From assembly GCF_900119165.1 (NCBI RefSeq), contig NZ_FPJG01000006.1, forward strand, positions 4,588,001-4,652,000: a stretch of DNA of 64,000 bases, given 5' to 3'. Below, piece by piece: positions 41,569 to 50,206 of the stretch. The notes below the pieces were generated by a model, which was not told the origin of the DNA, did not search any database, and saw only the letters and a program-made list of their open reading frames with translations. The position numbers were made by a program, and so were the translations under genes. This stretch comes from Amycolatopsis australiensis (GTDB taxonomy: Bacteria; Actinomycetota; Actinomycetes; Mycobacteriales; Pseudonocardiaceae). Within the stretch, counting starts at the first letter, position 1. Each line of letters begins with the position of its first letter.

Positions 41569-43140
41569 CTAGGAGTACGTCCAGTGCCCGAGCCACGACT
41601 CGCGCCACGCCACCGTCAGCTCGCTCACTCCGTCCACACCGGACTGATCCACCTGCGCCTTCCACGCCTCCTCCAGTGCCGCGCACAGCTTCGACGCGGG
41701 CAGCTCGATGCCCGCCGAGGAGAACCGGCGCAGGACCGGCTTCGGCAGGGCCAGCTTCGCCTTGCCCCGGATCACCGACTGCTCGGTGGCGCGGCAGATG
41801 AGGTACTCGACGGTGGCCAGCTCACCCGCCGACGCGACGCCGTCGGGCATCGGCACCTGGGGCGCGACCTGCGCCAGCGCCCGGTACAGGCAGTCCAGCG
41901 GCGCGGCGAGACCGCGGTGCTGGCGCGCGACCTCCCACGACACCCACACGGCCATGCAGTCGGGCATCTGGAACGGGCGGTAGGGGAACGCCGGCCCGGC
42001 GAAGGTCTGGTAGTCGCCGGTCGGGTCCTGTGCCACCGCGGCCGGGCCGTCCGGGTCGGGCGGCAGGCCCAGCCGCTTGAACAGCTCGCGCAGCAGCTTG
42101 TGCGGCCGCGCCGGGGTCGAGCACTCGCCGAGCAGCTTGCCGAGGATGCGGTTCAGCCGGTCGGCGGCCACGCCGTGGATCGCCAGCTGCAGGTGGACGA
42201 ACGCGACGTCGGACAGCGTCGTCGCCGCGCAGCCGACCACGCCGACCTGCGGGTAGCGCTGCAGGAACGACACGATCGCGTGCGTCGACCCGATCCGCGC
42301 CGGCCCGACGAACGTCACCGGCAGGCAGGTGCCGATCCGCTGGCGCGAGCGCAGGTCACCCCGGTACAGCGGCGAAAACCCGCCGTCGGCGTGGGTGACC
42401 TCGAACCAGTTGCCCTGCCGGTGCCCCGGGCGTGTGTCGGCGAGCCAGAGGCTGTACCCGTGCTTCTCGCACAGCTCGCGGAACCGGTCGGCCAGCTCGA
42501 ACCGGGCGGCCGCGGACACGTCCCGCAGCGCGATCGCGAACCGCACCGCCAGCGACGCGCACGGGGACGCGACCTCCTTGCGGGTGCGCAGATCGTGGTT
42601 GCGGGTCTTCACCACCGCCGGCAGCTGGGCCGGGCACTGCAGCGACAGCAGCGGCGCGTCGACGAGCGCGGACGCGGCGTCGGAGATCTCGCGCACCAGG
42701 TCACGCACGGCCAGGCCGTGCCATTCGCACACCTCGCGCGCCGCCGGGTCGATCCCGATCAGGGCCTCGAAGGTCTGCGCGGACTCGTAGATGAACGTCG
42801 GGTTCGGCGAGGTCGTCTGGTGGAACACCCAGCCGCCGTCGCCCGCCTGCGGGCGTTCCGCCGGCTGCTGGCCGTCGACCCGGTCGACGAGCTCGGCGCC
42901 GTCCAGCGGCTTGCGCGTGCGCGTGCCGATCACCACGCCGGCGCCGTTCGTCGCCGAGCACAGCGTCTCGAGGAACACCGCGCTGTCGGCGCCGGTGGAC
43001 ACCAGCTCGCGCAGGTACCCCTGGCGCGCCATCGCGTGGTGCACCTCGAAGTCCACTTTGGTCACCGGCTGGCGGGCGATCTCGAAGCCCGCCCGCGCGA
43101 GGTCGGCCACGTTCCGCACGGAAGCCCGCCGGCTGCGCAT
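41569..43140 (-). CDS. Unknown soluble protein of a two-gene operon
   Basis: 523 residues, no signal peptide or membrane helix, mixed alpha/beta in appearance. No family recognised. Cysteines are scattered (for example VVGCAATTLSDVAFVH, MPDCMAVWVSW), with no metal motif. The frame continues far upstream and downstream of other genes' shadows, but ATG 43140 (or GTG 43146, which would overlap the upstream stop as GTGA) is the natural start. It directly follows the membrane protein gene, so the products probably act together. It ends next to the IS5 relic. Confidence 0.75.
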   Translation of the reverse strand: MRSRRASVRNVADLARAGFEIARQPVTKVDFEVHHAMARQGYLRELVSTGADSAVFLETLCSATNGAGVVIGTRTRKPLDGAELVDRVDGQQPAERPQAGDGGWVFHQTTSPNPTFIYESAQTFEALIGIDPAAREVCEWHGLAVRDLVREISDAASALVDAPLLSLQCPAQLPAVVKTRNHDLRTRKEVASPCASLAVRFAIALRDVSAAARFELADRFRELCEKHGYSLWLADTRPGHRQGNWFEVTHADGGFSPLYRGDLRSRQRIGTCLPVTFVGPARIGSTHAIVSFLQRYPQVGVVGCAATTLSDVAFVHLQLAIHGVAADRLNRILGKLLGECSTPARPHKLLRELFKRLGLPPDPDGPAAVAQDPTGDYQTFAGPAFPYRPFQMPDCMAVWVSWEVARQHRGLAAPLDCLYRALAQVAPQVPMPDGVASAGELATVEYLICRATEQSVIRGKAKLALPKPVLRRFSSAGIELPASKLCAALEEAWKAQVDQSGVDGVSELTVAWRESWLGHWTYS

Positions 43141-43142
43141 CT

Positions 43143-45188
43143 TCACCACCCACCCGACGAGTCGAACCGCACGTCGGCTTCCAGCGGCGTGCGCCGGTCC
43201 CAGGCGCCGGCGCCCACCCACCGCGGCGCGCCGATGCGGGACAACGGGATCGCCGACTCCCGCCACGACACCTGGCCGAACAGCACGAGCGCGGCCAGCA
43301 CCGGCAGCGCCACCGCGACCGTGAGCGCCGCCTGCACGACCTCGCCGCGGCTCTGCGCCGCCACGCTCGCGGCGAACGCGGCCACGGCCGCGATGCTCAG
43401 CTGGACCAGCGCCTGCGGCAGCGTGCCGAGGTACCCGAGCACGGTGCGCCGCGGCGGCAGCGAAAGCCGGCTGTAGAGGAAGCCCGGCAACAGCAGCAGC
43501 ATCGTGATCACGGACTGGCCGTCGCCGATGTGGCCGAGCGCCTCGGTCGCGGCCCTGCCGTACGGCCACGGGCGGCCGACCAGCAGCCAGCCGAGCACGA
43601 ACGAGACCGTCGCGACGGCCAGCGCGTAGAACGTCACGTTGAGCGGGCCCGACTTCGTGGAGTCCCGCAGGACGAGCGTCGCGCGCACCCGGATGTGGTC
43701 CCCGCGCGGGTCGGGGCCACCGGAGCGGCGCCAGTACGCCCGCCCCTCGTCCTCGGCGATGCCGTTGACCAGGACGAGGTCCTGCCCGAACTCGCGCTCG
43801 GTCAGCTCGCGCGCGGCCGCGCGCAGGTTGGCGGCCGTGAACTCCGGGTGCCGCCGCAGCGAGTTGTCCAGTTCTCCCGAATCCGTCCGCACCGCTTCCC
43901 CGGTGGTGGCCGCGGCGGCGAGCCGGTGACAGGCGGGCAGGCTGCGCGGGGACAGCTCGACGCCGGACTGGCCCGCCTCCCACTTGCGGCGGCGCAGCAG
44001 GTCGGCCAGCCGCCGCAGCACGGTCTGCGCCTGCAGTTCCAGGATCTTGTGCCGGGCGCCGTCGGTTTCCTGCAGCGGGGCGGCGTCCTGGCGTTCGGCC
44101 AGTGACACGAGGTCTTCGGCCAGCCCGTCGACCTGGTGCCGGTCGGCGTCGGTCGACAGGTACATCCGGGAGATCTCCGCCTCGGGCGCGGTCCGGGCGA
44201 CCAGGTGGTAGGACTTCAGCGTGGCCGGGATCATCGTCTCGTAACCCACGACGTAGCCGCGGCGGCTCGAGGCCAGGCGCCGCCACTGCTCCTTCGCCAG
44301 CGGCTGCCGCCGTTCGACGTGCAACGGGGTTTCGTAGCTGAGCCGGTGTTCTTCCACCGAATCGTCCAGCGCCACGACCAGCATGTAGTCGCGGATCGCG
44401 ACATTGAGCAGGTACGCGTATTCGACCAGCAGGTCGGCACAGCCGTCGAGGATGTCCAGTGCCAGTTCGCGGCATTGCCGCCCGTGGCCGGGAACCGTGC
44501 CGCGGGCCGAGGGCAGCGTGAACTCCGCCTCCGGGTGGTTCCGCTCGGTGAGCAGCGTCAGCAGCGCCTGCTGCACCAGCCAGCGTGGTTCGTGCACCTG
44601 GAACAGGAAGGTGTTCAGCTCGTGCTTCGGGGTCTGCGCGTGCTCGTCGCTGGAGAGGATGCCGCGCAGGAGGCGGTACAGCCCGGCGGCGACCAGCCGG
44701 GACGCTTCGTGCTGGGTGAGCCGGGGCAGTTTCTGGCCCGCGCTGTCGAAGACGTCGACCGGGGAGGCGTCGCGGCGCGGCAGCCGGGCCAGCGGCACCC
44801 ACAGGGAACGCTGCCGCGCGGGCCGTGAAGCGGCGCGCTCGCCGTGTTCCTGGCCGATGAGGTCCTGCAGCTGCGCGGTGGCCTCGCGTTGCCCTTCGTC
44901 GAGCAGCTTGAGGCTGACGTCGACCTCGGTGCTGCGCCGCGCCGTGCCGTGCTCGACCACGGTCAGCCGTTCGGTCAGCCGGCGCACGTGGTTGAGCCGC
45001 AGGGACGTGTCCAGCAGGGCCAGGCCGACGGCCGCGCCCTGCCGGGACAGGCGGGGCGGGGCGCCGGGAATGGGAATCGTTTCGATCGCGTGCCGGAGAC
45101 TGTCGATGCCGTCCACACCACTGAGAGTAGGAGCCGGGGCGCGCTGATACGGGAAAACGCCGAAACTTCGTTCTTCCGCGGTTGTCAC
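43143..45188 (-). CDS. Unknown membrane protein of a two-gene operon
   Basis: 681 residues: a long soluble N-terminal part (about 1-515, mostly helical, with no recognised domain) and four hydrophobic helices near the C-terminus (about 518-538, 557-573, 593-612, 617-638), then a ~40-residue tail. The architecture, a large cytoplasmic domain with a small membrane anchor, suggests a sensor, scaffold or membrane effector, but there is no catalytic motif. GTG 45188 is used; GTG 45116 (VDGIDSL) is an alternative because the first 24 residues are poorly constrained. Divergent from the CMD-like gene, 62 bp away. Confidence 0.72.
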   Translation of the reverse strand: MTTAEERSFGVFPYQRAPAPTLSGVDGIDSLRHAIETIPIPGAPPRLSRQGAAVGLALLDTSLRLNHVRRLTERLTVVEHGTARRSTEVDVSLKLLDEGQREATAQLQDLIGQEHGERAASRPARQRSLWVPLARLPRRDASPVDVFDSAGQKLPRLTQHEASRLVAAGLYRLLRGILSSDEHAQTPKHELNTFLFQVHEPRWLVQQALLTLLTERNHPEAEFTLPSARGTVPGHGRQCRELALDILDGCADLLVEYAYLLNVAIRDYMLVVALDDSVEEHRLSYETPLHVERRQPLAKEQWRRLASSRRGYVVGYETMIPATLKSYHLVARTAPEAEISRMYLSTDADRHQVDGLAEDLVSLAERQDAAPLQETDGARHKILELQAQTVLRRLADLLRRRKWEAGQSGVELSPRSLPACHRLAAAATTGEAVRTDSGELDNSLRRHPEFTAANLRAAARELTEREFGQDLVLVNGIAEDEGRAYWRRSGGPDPRGDHIRVRATLVLRDSTKSGPLNVTFYALAVATVSFVLGWLLVGRPWPYGRAATEALGHIGDGQSVITMLLLLPGFLYSRLSLPPRRTVLGYLGTLPQALVQLSIAAVAAFAASVAAQSRGEVVQAALTVAVALPVLAALVLFGQVSWRESAIPLSRIGAPRWVGAGAWDRRTPLEADVRFDSSGGW

Positions 45189-45250
45189 AGGATCCGCCCG
45201 GCCGGTGTCTGGTGTTCGTCCACCGAGACGACACAGTGAGGAAGAAAGCC

Positions 45251-45739
45251 ATGGAACCCCGTATCGACCTGTTCGCGAACGAAATCGGCGCCCGGTTCGG
45301 CAAGCGGTTCGCCAACGCCGGTCAGGTCGTCGAACGGTCGGCGCTGCCGAAGTCCACCCAGGAGCTGGTCAGCCTGCGGGCCAGCCAGATCAACGGGTGC
45401 GGCTGGTGCATCGACATGCACACCAAGGAGGCCGCGGCCGCCGGGGAGACGCAGGCCAGGCTGCACCTCGTCGCCGCGTGGCGCGAGTCGACGGTGTTCA
45501 CCGAGGCCGAGCGGGCCGCGCTCGCCCTGGCCGAGGAGGGCACCCGGCTCGCCGACGCGGCCACCGGCGTGTCCGACGAGACGTGGCACCGGGTGCGCGA
45601 GCACTACGACGACGACCAGGTCGCCGCGCTGGTCTGCCTGGTCGCCCTGATCAACGCGGCCAACCGGCTCGCGGTCATCGTCCACCAGAAGGGCGGTTCC
45701 TACGAGCCGGGGATGTTCGCCGCGTACGCCGGCGCTTGA
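45251..45739 (+). CDS. Carboxymuconolactone decarboxylase/AhpD-like protein
   Basis: 162 residues. The CMD fold with the AhpD-type redox pair and proton relay: SQINGCGWCIDMHTKEA (Cys-x-x-Cys and His). Such proteins reduce peroxides or act as thiol-linked antioxidants; a decarboxylase role is unlikely because of the CxxC. GAGGAAG precedes ATG 45251. A perfect TTGACA box overlaps its stop codon and serves the next gene. Divergent from the unknown two-gene operon, so they may share control. Confidence 0.9.
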   Translation: MEPRIDLFANEIGARFGKRFANAGQVVERSALPKSTQELVSLRASQINGCGWCIDMHTKEAAAAGETQARLHLVAAWRESTVFTEAERAALALAEEGTRLADAATGVSDETWHRVREHYDDDQVAALVCLVALINAANRLAVIVHQKGGSYEPGMFAAYAGA

Positions 45740-45789
45740 CAGAAGCGGACACCTGTCCGGTAAGGTCGCGATCAACCGGACAGGTGTCC
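45736..45789 (+). promoter_or_regulatory. Promoter with double operator before the SDR gene
   Basis: TTGACA at 45736-45741 faces a -10-like TAAGGT at 45761. Two copies of a palindromic site, GGACACCTGTCC (45747-45758) and GGACAGGTGTCC (45778-45789), are arranged as a larger 15-bp inverted repeat, covering the promoter spacer and the region just after -10. Confidence 0.75.
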
Positions 45790-45808
45790 ACTTCGAGCGG
45801 GGAGCCGC

Positions 45809-46549
45809 ATGACCATCACCGGAAAAGTCGTCGCCGTCACCGGCGCCAGCAGCGGAATCGGCGCGGCGACGGCACGTCACCTCGCGTCGCTCGGCGCGCC
45901 GGTCGTGCTCGGCGCCCGCCGCGCCGACCGCCTCGACGGGCTGGCCGCCGAGATCACGGCCGGCGGGGGGCGCGCGGCCGCCGTACGCGTGGACGTCACC
46001 GACCCCGGCGACCTGCGGGCGCTCGTCGACACCGCCGTGGACCGCTTCGGCCGGCTGGACGTCCTGGTGGGCAACGCCGGCGTCAGCCGGATCGGCCCGA
46101 TGGCGGACCTGGACGTCGAGGGCTGGTCGGCGATGGTGGACGTGAACGTCAAGGGCATCCTGCACGGGATCGCCGCGGCCCTGCCGGTGTTCCGCCGTCA
46201 GGGCCGCGGGCACCTGGTCACCGTGGTTTCGACGTCGGGGCTGAAGATCGTCCCGACGCAGGCGGTGTACGCGGGCACGAAGAACGCGGTGCGCACGCTC
46301 CTCGAAGGCCTGCGGCAGGAGAGCACCGACGGCGTCCTGCGGACGACGTCGATCTCACCGGGCTACGTCCGCACGGAGCTCGTCGACCACGCGGTCGACG
46401 ACCCGGTGGCGCGCGAGCAGGCGAAGCGGACCATGGCCGAGCTGGGGATCGACCCGGACGCCGTGGCCCGGGCGGTCGCCTTCGCGATCGACCAGCCCGA
46501 GGACGTGGAGATCGGGGACCTGACGATCCGCCCGGCCCGTCAGGGCTGA
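45809..46549 (+). CDS. SDR-family oxidoreductase
   Basis: 246 residues, classical SDR of the YdfG/serine-dehydrogenase-like subgroup: VVAVTGASSGIGAATARHLA, VLVGNAGVSRIG (NAG variant), catalytic Ser in VVSTSGLKIV and YAGTKNAVR. Arg residues after beta-2 (GARRADRLD) indicate NADP(H). Strong promoter and double operator upstream; GGGGAG precedes ATG 45809. The repressor recognising the GGACA/TGTCC sites is not adjacent. Monocistronic; converges on the GH64 gene. Confidence 0.9.
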   Translation: MTITGKVVAVTGASSGIGAATARHLASLGAPVVLGARRADRLDGLAAEITAGGGRAAAVRVDVTDPGDLRALVDTAVDRFGRLDVLVGNAGVSRIGPMADLDVEGWSAMVDVNVKGILHGIAAALPVFRRQGRGHLVTVVSTSGLKIVPTQAVYAGTKNAVRTLLEGLRQESTDGVLRTTSISPGYVRTELVDHAVDDPVAREQAKRTMAELGIDPDAVARAVAFAIDQPEDVEIGDLTIRPARQG

Positions 46550-46591
46550 CGGGCCGGACGCGGCCGTGCTCCGGGTCGCCGTCGTGGCCGG

Positions 46592-48232
46592 CTACCGCGT
46601 GAAGGTGAACCAGTTGACGTTCACGAAGTCCGACGTGCTGCCGCTGAAGGTCAGGTAGAGGTCGTGCACGCCGGTCGCCGCGCCGACGATGTTGGCGGGC
46701 ACCGTCTGCCACTGCTGCCAGCCGCCGTTGTTGGCGAAGTCGATCTCGGCGATCACCGGTCCGGTCAGGCTGTCCAGGCGGGCCCGGACGGCGCCGCTGA
46801 CCCCGGCGGCCGCGCCGGAGGCGAGCCGGGCGACGAACTGGCCGGGCGAGCCGGCGCCGAAGTCGACACGGGAGTACTTCAGCCAGTCGCCGTTCGCGAT
46901 CCAGCCGACGTCGACGCCGCCGCCGGTGTCGCTGCAGGCTTCGTTCTGGGTGCCGCTCTGGGCGCTGTAGGACTCCGCCTGGATGGTGGAGTAAGCGCTC
47001 ACGCCGCCGCCACCGGGCGACGTGCCGCCGCCGGCGCCCGCGCCGAGCGCGACCGTCCAGGACGTCGGCGCCGGGTCCTGGAGGTGGCCGTCCACGGGCC
47101 GGGAACCGGTCGGACCCACGTCGTCGTAAGGGAAGGCGTAGCCGATCGACGCGTACTGGTGCACCAGCCGGGCGTAGTGGTTGGTGGTGGCGTCCTGGTA
47201 GTACTGGGCGGGCGAAACCCCGTCGGGCTGGTTGTTGCCGCCGGCCACCAGCAGGCTGCTGCGGTTGAGCGCGGCGGCGAGGCGGGCGGCGACCGCGCCC
47301 CGCGCGTCCGCGCCGGAGTTGTACAGCGGGCCGCTCGCGCAGCCGAAGATGTCCGCCGCGCTCGGCTTGGTGAACGGCACGCCGTTGGTGTTCAGGCCGG
47401 CGAACACCAGTGTGTCGCCGCTGACCGTGCCCGTGTAGGACCCGATCGAGCCCTGCCCGTTGATCGTCAGCGGGGTGGTGCGGTAGTGGTCCCAGACGGC
47501 GTTGAGGTAGTTGGTCCAGTAGCCGCCGAAGTCGGTGGGGGAGTGTCCCGGCGCGAGCACCCGCACGACCTTGCCGGAGGCGTCGGTGACGACCAGCCGG
47601 TCCCACGGCGCGCCGTCCTTGGCGTGCTGGGCGCGCAGCCCGTCGGCGATGGCGCCGAGCGCGCCGTCCGGCAGCGGGCTGACCGACTGCGCGCCCGCGG
47701 CTCCGGTCGTGGCCATGGAAACCGGCAGCGCCACCATGTCGACGTAGCTGATGTTCGCGTAGAGGTTCGCGCTGTTGTAGGTGAACTCGCAGAACGTCCA
47801 GTTCGTCTGCCAGTTCGGGTCCGAGCTGGTGAAGCCGGGCTGGACCAGGCCGGGGCCCGGGTTGACGAAGAACTGGATCTTCTTGTCCACCGAGAACCAC
47901 ACCCGGCCGCCGATGAGGTAGTCGGTCAGCGTCACCGTGACCTGGGCGCCCGAGCCGCCGAGCGGGATGGCGTAGTCCGGGATCGGCGTCACCGGCGAGG
48001 ACGGGTTCGGCAGGCGCTGGAACCGGCCGTCGGCGGTGACGAACCCGGGCCAGCCGGAGGTGTCGGCGCCGCTGATGTAGGCGTAGACGGTGCCGCTGCC
48101 GGAATTGTTCTTCAGCGTCAACGGCAGGGCGGCGGCGGCCCGCGCACGCGGCGCGGTGACGGCGGACCACAGCGGCGTGCCGGCGGCAACGGCCGCCAGA
48201 CCCGCGGTGACGAAGGTACGCCTGGAAAGCAT
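46592..48232 (-). CDS. Beta-1,3-glucanase, GH64 with C-terminal CBM6
   Basis: 546 residues. Twin-arginine signal (LSRRTFVTAGLAAVAAG). The GH64 thaumatin-like catalytic domain (about 36-395) includes FCEFTYN and SYVDMVALP, placing candidate catalytic Glu149 and Asp165 sixteen apart, as in the Streptomyces matensis laminaripentaose-producing enzyme. A Gly-rich linker leads to a CBM6 domain (about 420-546, TIQAESYSAQSGTQ). It cuts laminarin or fungal cell-wall beta-1,3-glucan. AGGAGG stands five bases before ATG 48232, so the upstream GTG at 48238 is not used. Confidence 0.92.
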   Translation of the reverse strand: MLSRRTFVTAGLAAVAAGTPLWSAVTAPRARAAAALPLTLKNNSGSGTVYAYISGADTSGWPGFVTADGRFQRLPNPSSPVTPIPDYAIPLGGSGAQVTVTLTDYLIGGRVWFSVDKKIQFFVNPGPGLVQPGFTSSDPNWQTNWTFCEFTYNSANLYANISYVDMVALPVSMATTGAAGAQSVSPLPDGALGAIADGLRAQHAKDGAPWDRLVVTDASGKVVRVLAPGHSPTDFGGYWTNYLNAVWDHYRTTPLTINGQGSIGSYTGTVSGDTLVFAGLNTNGVPFTKPSAADIFGCASGPLYNSGADARGAVAARLAAALNRSSLLVAGGNNQPDGVSPAQYYQDATTNHYARLVHQYASIGYAFPYDDVGPTGSRPVDGHLQDPAPTSWTVALGAGAGGGTSPGGGGVSAYSTIQAESYSAQSGTQNEACSDTGGGVDVGWIANGDWLKYSRVDFGAGSPGQFVARLASGAAAGVSGAVRARLDSLTGPVIAEIDFANNGGWQQWQTVPANIVGAATGVHDLYLTFSGSTSDFVNVNWFTFTR

Positions 48233-48442
48233 CGGCACCTCCTCGGAAACGGGCGGAAGGTCGCGTGGATCGGCACGCGTCCGCCGGGCAGGGTGGCCGA
48301 ACCGTAGGAAAGCGCGTTCCGGCGGTCAATATCCGGGACGGCAGATGGGGCACGAAAGTCCCCCGACGCTGCCCTTTCGGGGCAATCGGGCCGGACCGGT
48401 GGCGGCAGTGGTACTGCTTCCGTCCACAAGGGACTCGCGCGG

Positions 48443-48874
48443 TCAGCGGCGCACGGTGGTCGTGTCGCTCGTCAGCGGCGTGCCCTCCGCCGTCGCCGGG
48501 ACGAGCCGCGGGACCGCCCGCCCCCGCTCGTCCAGCAGGACCGAATGCGGCTCGCCCGCGCCGAAAGCGTGCCGCTCTCCCCACTGGCGCAGCGTGACGA
48601 TCACCGCGAACAGGTCCTCGCCCGCCGGGGTCAGCTCGTACCGGCGGCGTTTGCCGGACGGCGCCTCGACCTGCGTCATCAGGCCGTGCGCGGTGAGCTT
48701 GCGGAGCCGGTCGGCGAGAATGTTGCGGGCGATGCCCGTGCGCTGCTGGAAGTCCGTGAACGACCGGGCCCCGTCCATCGCGTCGCGGACGATCAGCAGG
48801 CTCCAGCGGTCGCCGACCAGATCCACCGCCCGCGCGACCGGGCAGTGCGGGTCCGTCCACTCGTCGCGGGCCAC
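48443..48874 (-). CDS. HxlR-family regulator
   Basis: 143 residues. CPVARAVDLVGDRWSLLIVRDAMDGARSF is the HxlR signature, followed by the winged helix (RTGIARNILADRLRKLTAHGLM). A GTG at 48874 behind GGAGGAG is preferred over an ATG 22 codons upstream. It is divergent from an MFS efflux gene, and a GTTGCA/TGCAAC dyad lies between, so it likely represses that pump until a toxic or redox-active compound binds. Confidence 0.9.
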   Translation of the reverse strand: MARDEWTDPHCPVARAVDLVGDRWSLLIVRDAMDGARSFTDFQQRTGIARNILADRLRKLTAHGLMTQVEAPSGKRRRYELTPAGEDLFAVIVTLRQWGERHAFGAGEPHSVLLDERGRAVPRLVPATAEGTPLTSDTTTVRR

Positions 48875-48926
48875 CGCTCCTCCAATGAGTTGCCGTTCGA
48901 AACCATTCTGCCCTACCCTCCGAAGA

Positions 48927-48941
48927 GTTGCAAAGTGCAAC
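48927..48941. promoter_or_regulatory. HxlR operator candidate
   Basis: GTTGCA-AAG-TGCAAC, a perfect dyad 17 bp before the MFS start, in the divergent HxlR/MFS region. Confidence 0.6.
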
Positions 48942-48957
48942 CGATTGGGAGGTCGTG

Positions 48958-50106
48958 GTGGGACGCGGGACGAGGCTGCTCCTGGCGGTCGTGTGCGGGG
49001 TCGCCGTCGCCGGGGTCTACGCCGGGCAGCCGGTGCTGGGGCCGATGGGCGACGACCTCGGCGTCCCGCGCGAGGCGGCCGGCTGGTTCGTGGCGGTGGC
49101 GCAGCTCGGGTACCTGGCCGGGCTCGTGCTGCTGGTGCCGCTGGGCGACCTGCTCGACCGACGCCGCCTGATCGCCGCGCACCTGGGGCTGGTGGCGGCC
49201 GGGCTGACCGTCACCGCGGCCGCGCCGGCCGGCGGCCTCGCGTTCGCCGGTCTGGCGCTCGCGGGCGTGTTCGCGGTGGTGGTGCAGACCACCGTCGCCT
49301 ACGCGGCGGCGTTGTCCCCGCCGGGGGAGCGCGGCCGCAACCTCGGTGTCGTCACGTCCGGGGTCGTGGTCGGCATCCTCGGCGCCCGGGCCGGCGCCGG
49401 AACCCTGGCGGACGTGGTGGGCTGGCGTGGCAGCTACCTCGCTCTCGCGTTCTTCGCCGCCGTCCTCGGCGTCGTCTGCCTCGTCGCGCTGCCGGCGGAC
49501 ACCCGGCGCCGCACCGAGCGGTACGGACAGCTCCTGCGGTCCTTCGGCGCGCTGTTCGGGCAGCGCGTGTTCCTCGGCCGCGGGCTGATCGCGTTCTTCC
49601 TCTTCGCCTCCTTCGGCACGCTCTGGAGCGGGCTCGCGCTGCCGCTGTCGGGCGAGCCCTGGCACCTGAGCCCGTCGCAGATCGGCCTGTTCGGCGTCGC
49701 CGGGCTCGCAGGCGCGGCGGGGGCCGCCCGGTCCGGCCGCTGGGGCGACGCGGGGCACGCCCGCCGCGTCACCGGCGTCGCGCTGGTCCTGCTGGCCGGG
49801 TCCTGGCCGGCGATCGGGCAGCTCGGCTGGTCGCTGCTGCTGCCGGTCCTCGGCGTGGTGGTGCTCGACTTCGCCGTCCAGGTCGTGCACGTCGGCAACC
49901 AGCACGTGCTCGCCGCGGTGTTCGCCGAGCGCACCAGCAGCGCCATCGGCGGGTACATGGTCTTCTACTCGCTCGGCTCCGCGCTGGGCGCGGCCGCGAC
50001 CACGGCGGTGTTCGGCGCCGCGGGCTGGACCGGCTGCGCCGTCCTCGGTGCGGCTTTCGCCTGCTGCGCGTTCGGCGCGTGGGCGCTCACGCCGTCCGCA
50101 TCCTGA
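48958..50106 (+). CDS. MFS efflux transporter (DHA-type)
   Basis: 382 residues, 12 predicted helices. GQPVLGPMGDDLGVPREAAGW and LVPLGDLLDRRRLIAAHLG (motif A) are typical of actinobacterial DHA-like MFS permeases (YfcJ/Cmx relatives). GTG 48958 follows GGGAGG by five bases; GTG 48955 is possible. Paired with the divergent HxlR regulator, so it probably exports a toxic metabolite. Substrate not predictable. Confidence 0.9.
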   Translation: MGRGTRLLLAVVCGVAVAGVYAGQPVLGPMGDDLGVPREAAGWFVAVAQLGYLAGLVLLVPLGDLLDRRRLIAAHLGLVAAGLTVTAAAPAGGLAFAGLALAGVFAVVVQTTVAYAAALSPPGERGRNLGVVTSGVVVGILGARAGAGTLADVVGWRGSYLALAFFAAVLGVVCLVALPADTRRRTERYGQLLRSFGALFGQRVFLGRGLIAFFLFASFGTLWSGLALPLSGEPWHLSPSQIGLFGVAGLAGAAGAARSGRWGDAGHARRVTGVALVLLAGSWPAIGQLGWSLLLPVLGVVVLDFAVQVVHVGNQHVLAAVFAERTSSAIGGYMVFYSLGSALGAAATTAVFGAAGWTGCAVLGAAFACCAFGAWALTPSAS

Positions 50107-50142
50107 AAACGGTTCGCATGGCGGCTGAACTGACCAGCCTCC

Positions 50143-50194
50143 TTGACAGGGCCCTTCGTCATTCATACATTCGGCGTCACTTTGTATGAATGAC
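50143..50194 (+). promoter_or_regulatory. Near-consensus promoter with overlapping TetR-type operator
   Basis: TTGACA (50143-50148), 17-bp spacer, TACATT (50166-50171). A 12-bp inverted repeat, GTCATTCATACA (50158-50169) and TGTATGAATGAC (50183-50194), covers the -10 and the start region, so a bound repressor would block transcription. Confidence 0.82.
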
Positions 50195-50206
50195 GGGAGG
50201 GTCCGC

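Noticed and set aside
41569..45315. One 1248-codon gene covering the whole unknown operon
   Set aside because: Only the last ~520 residues look like protein. The first part is out of frame with the 43143-45188 gene, whose membrane helices and composition are convincing; GTGA overlap supports two genes.
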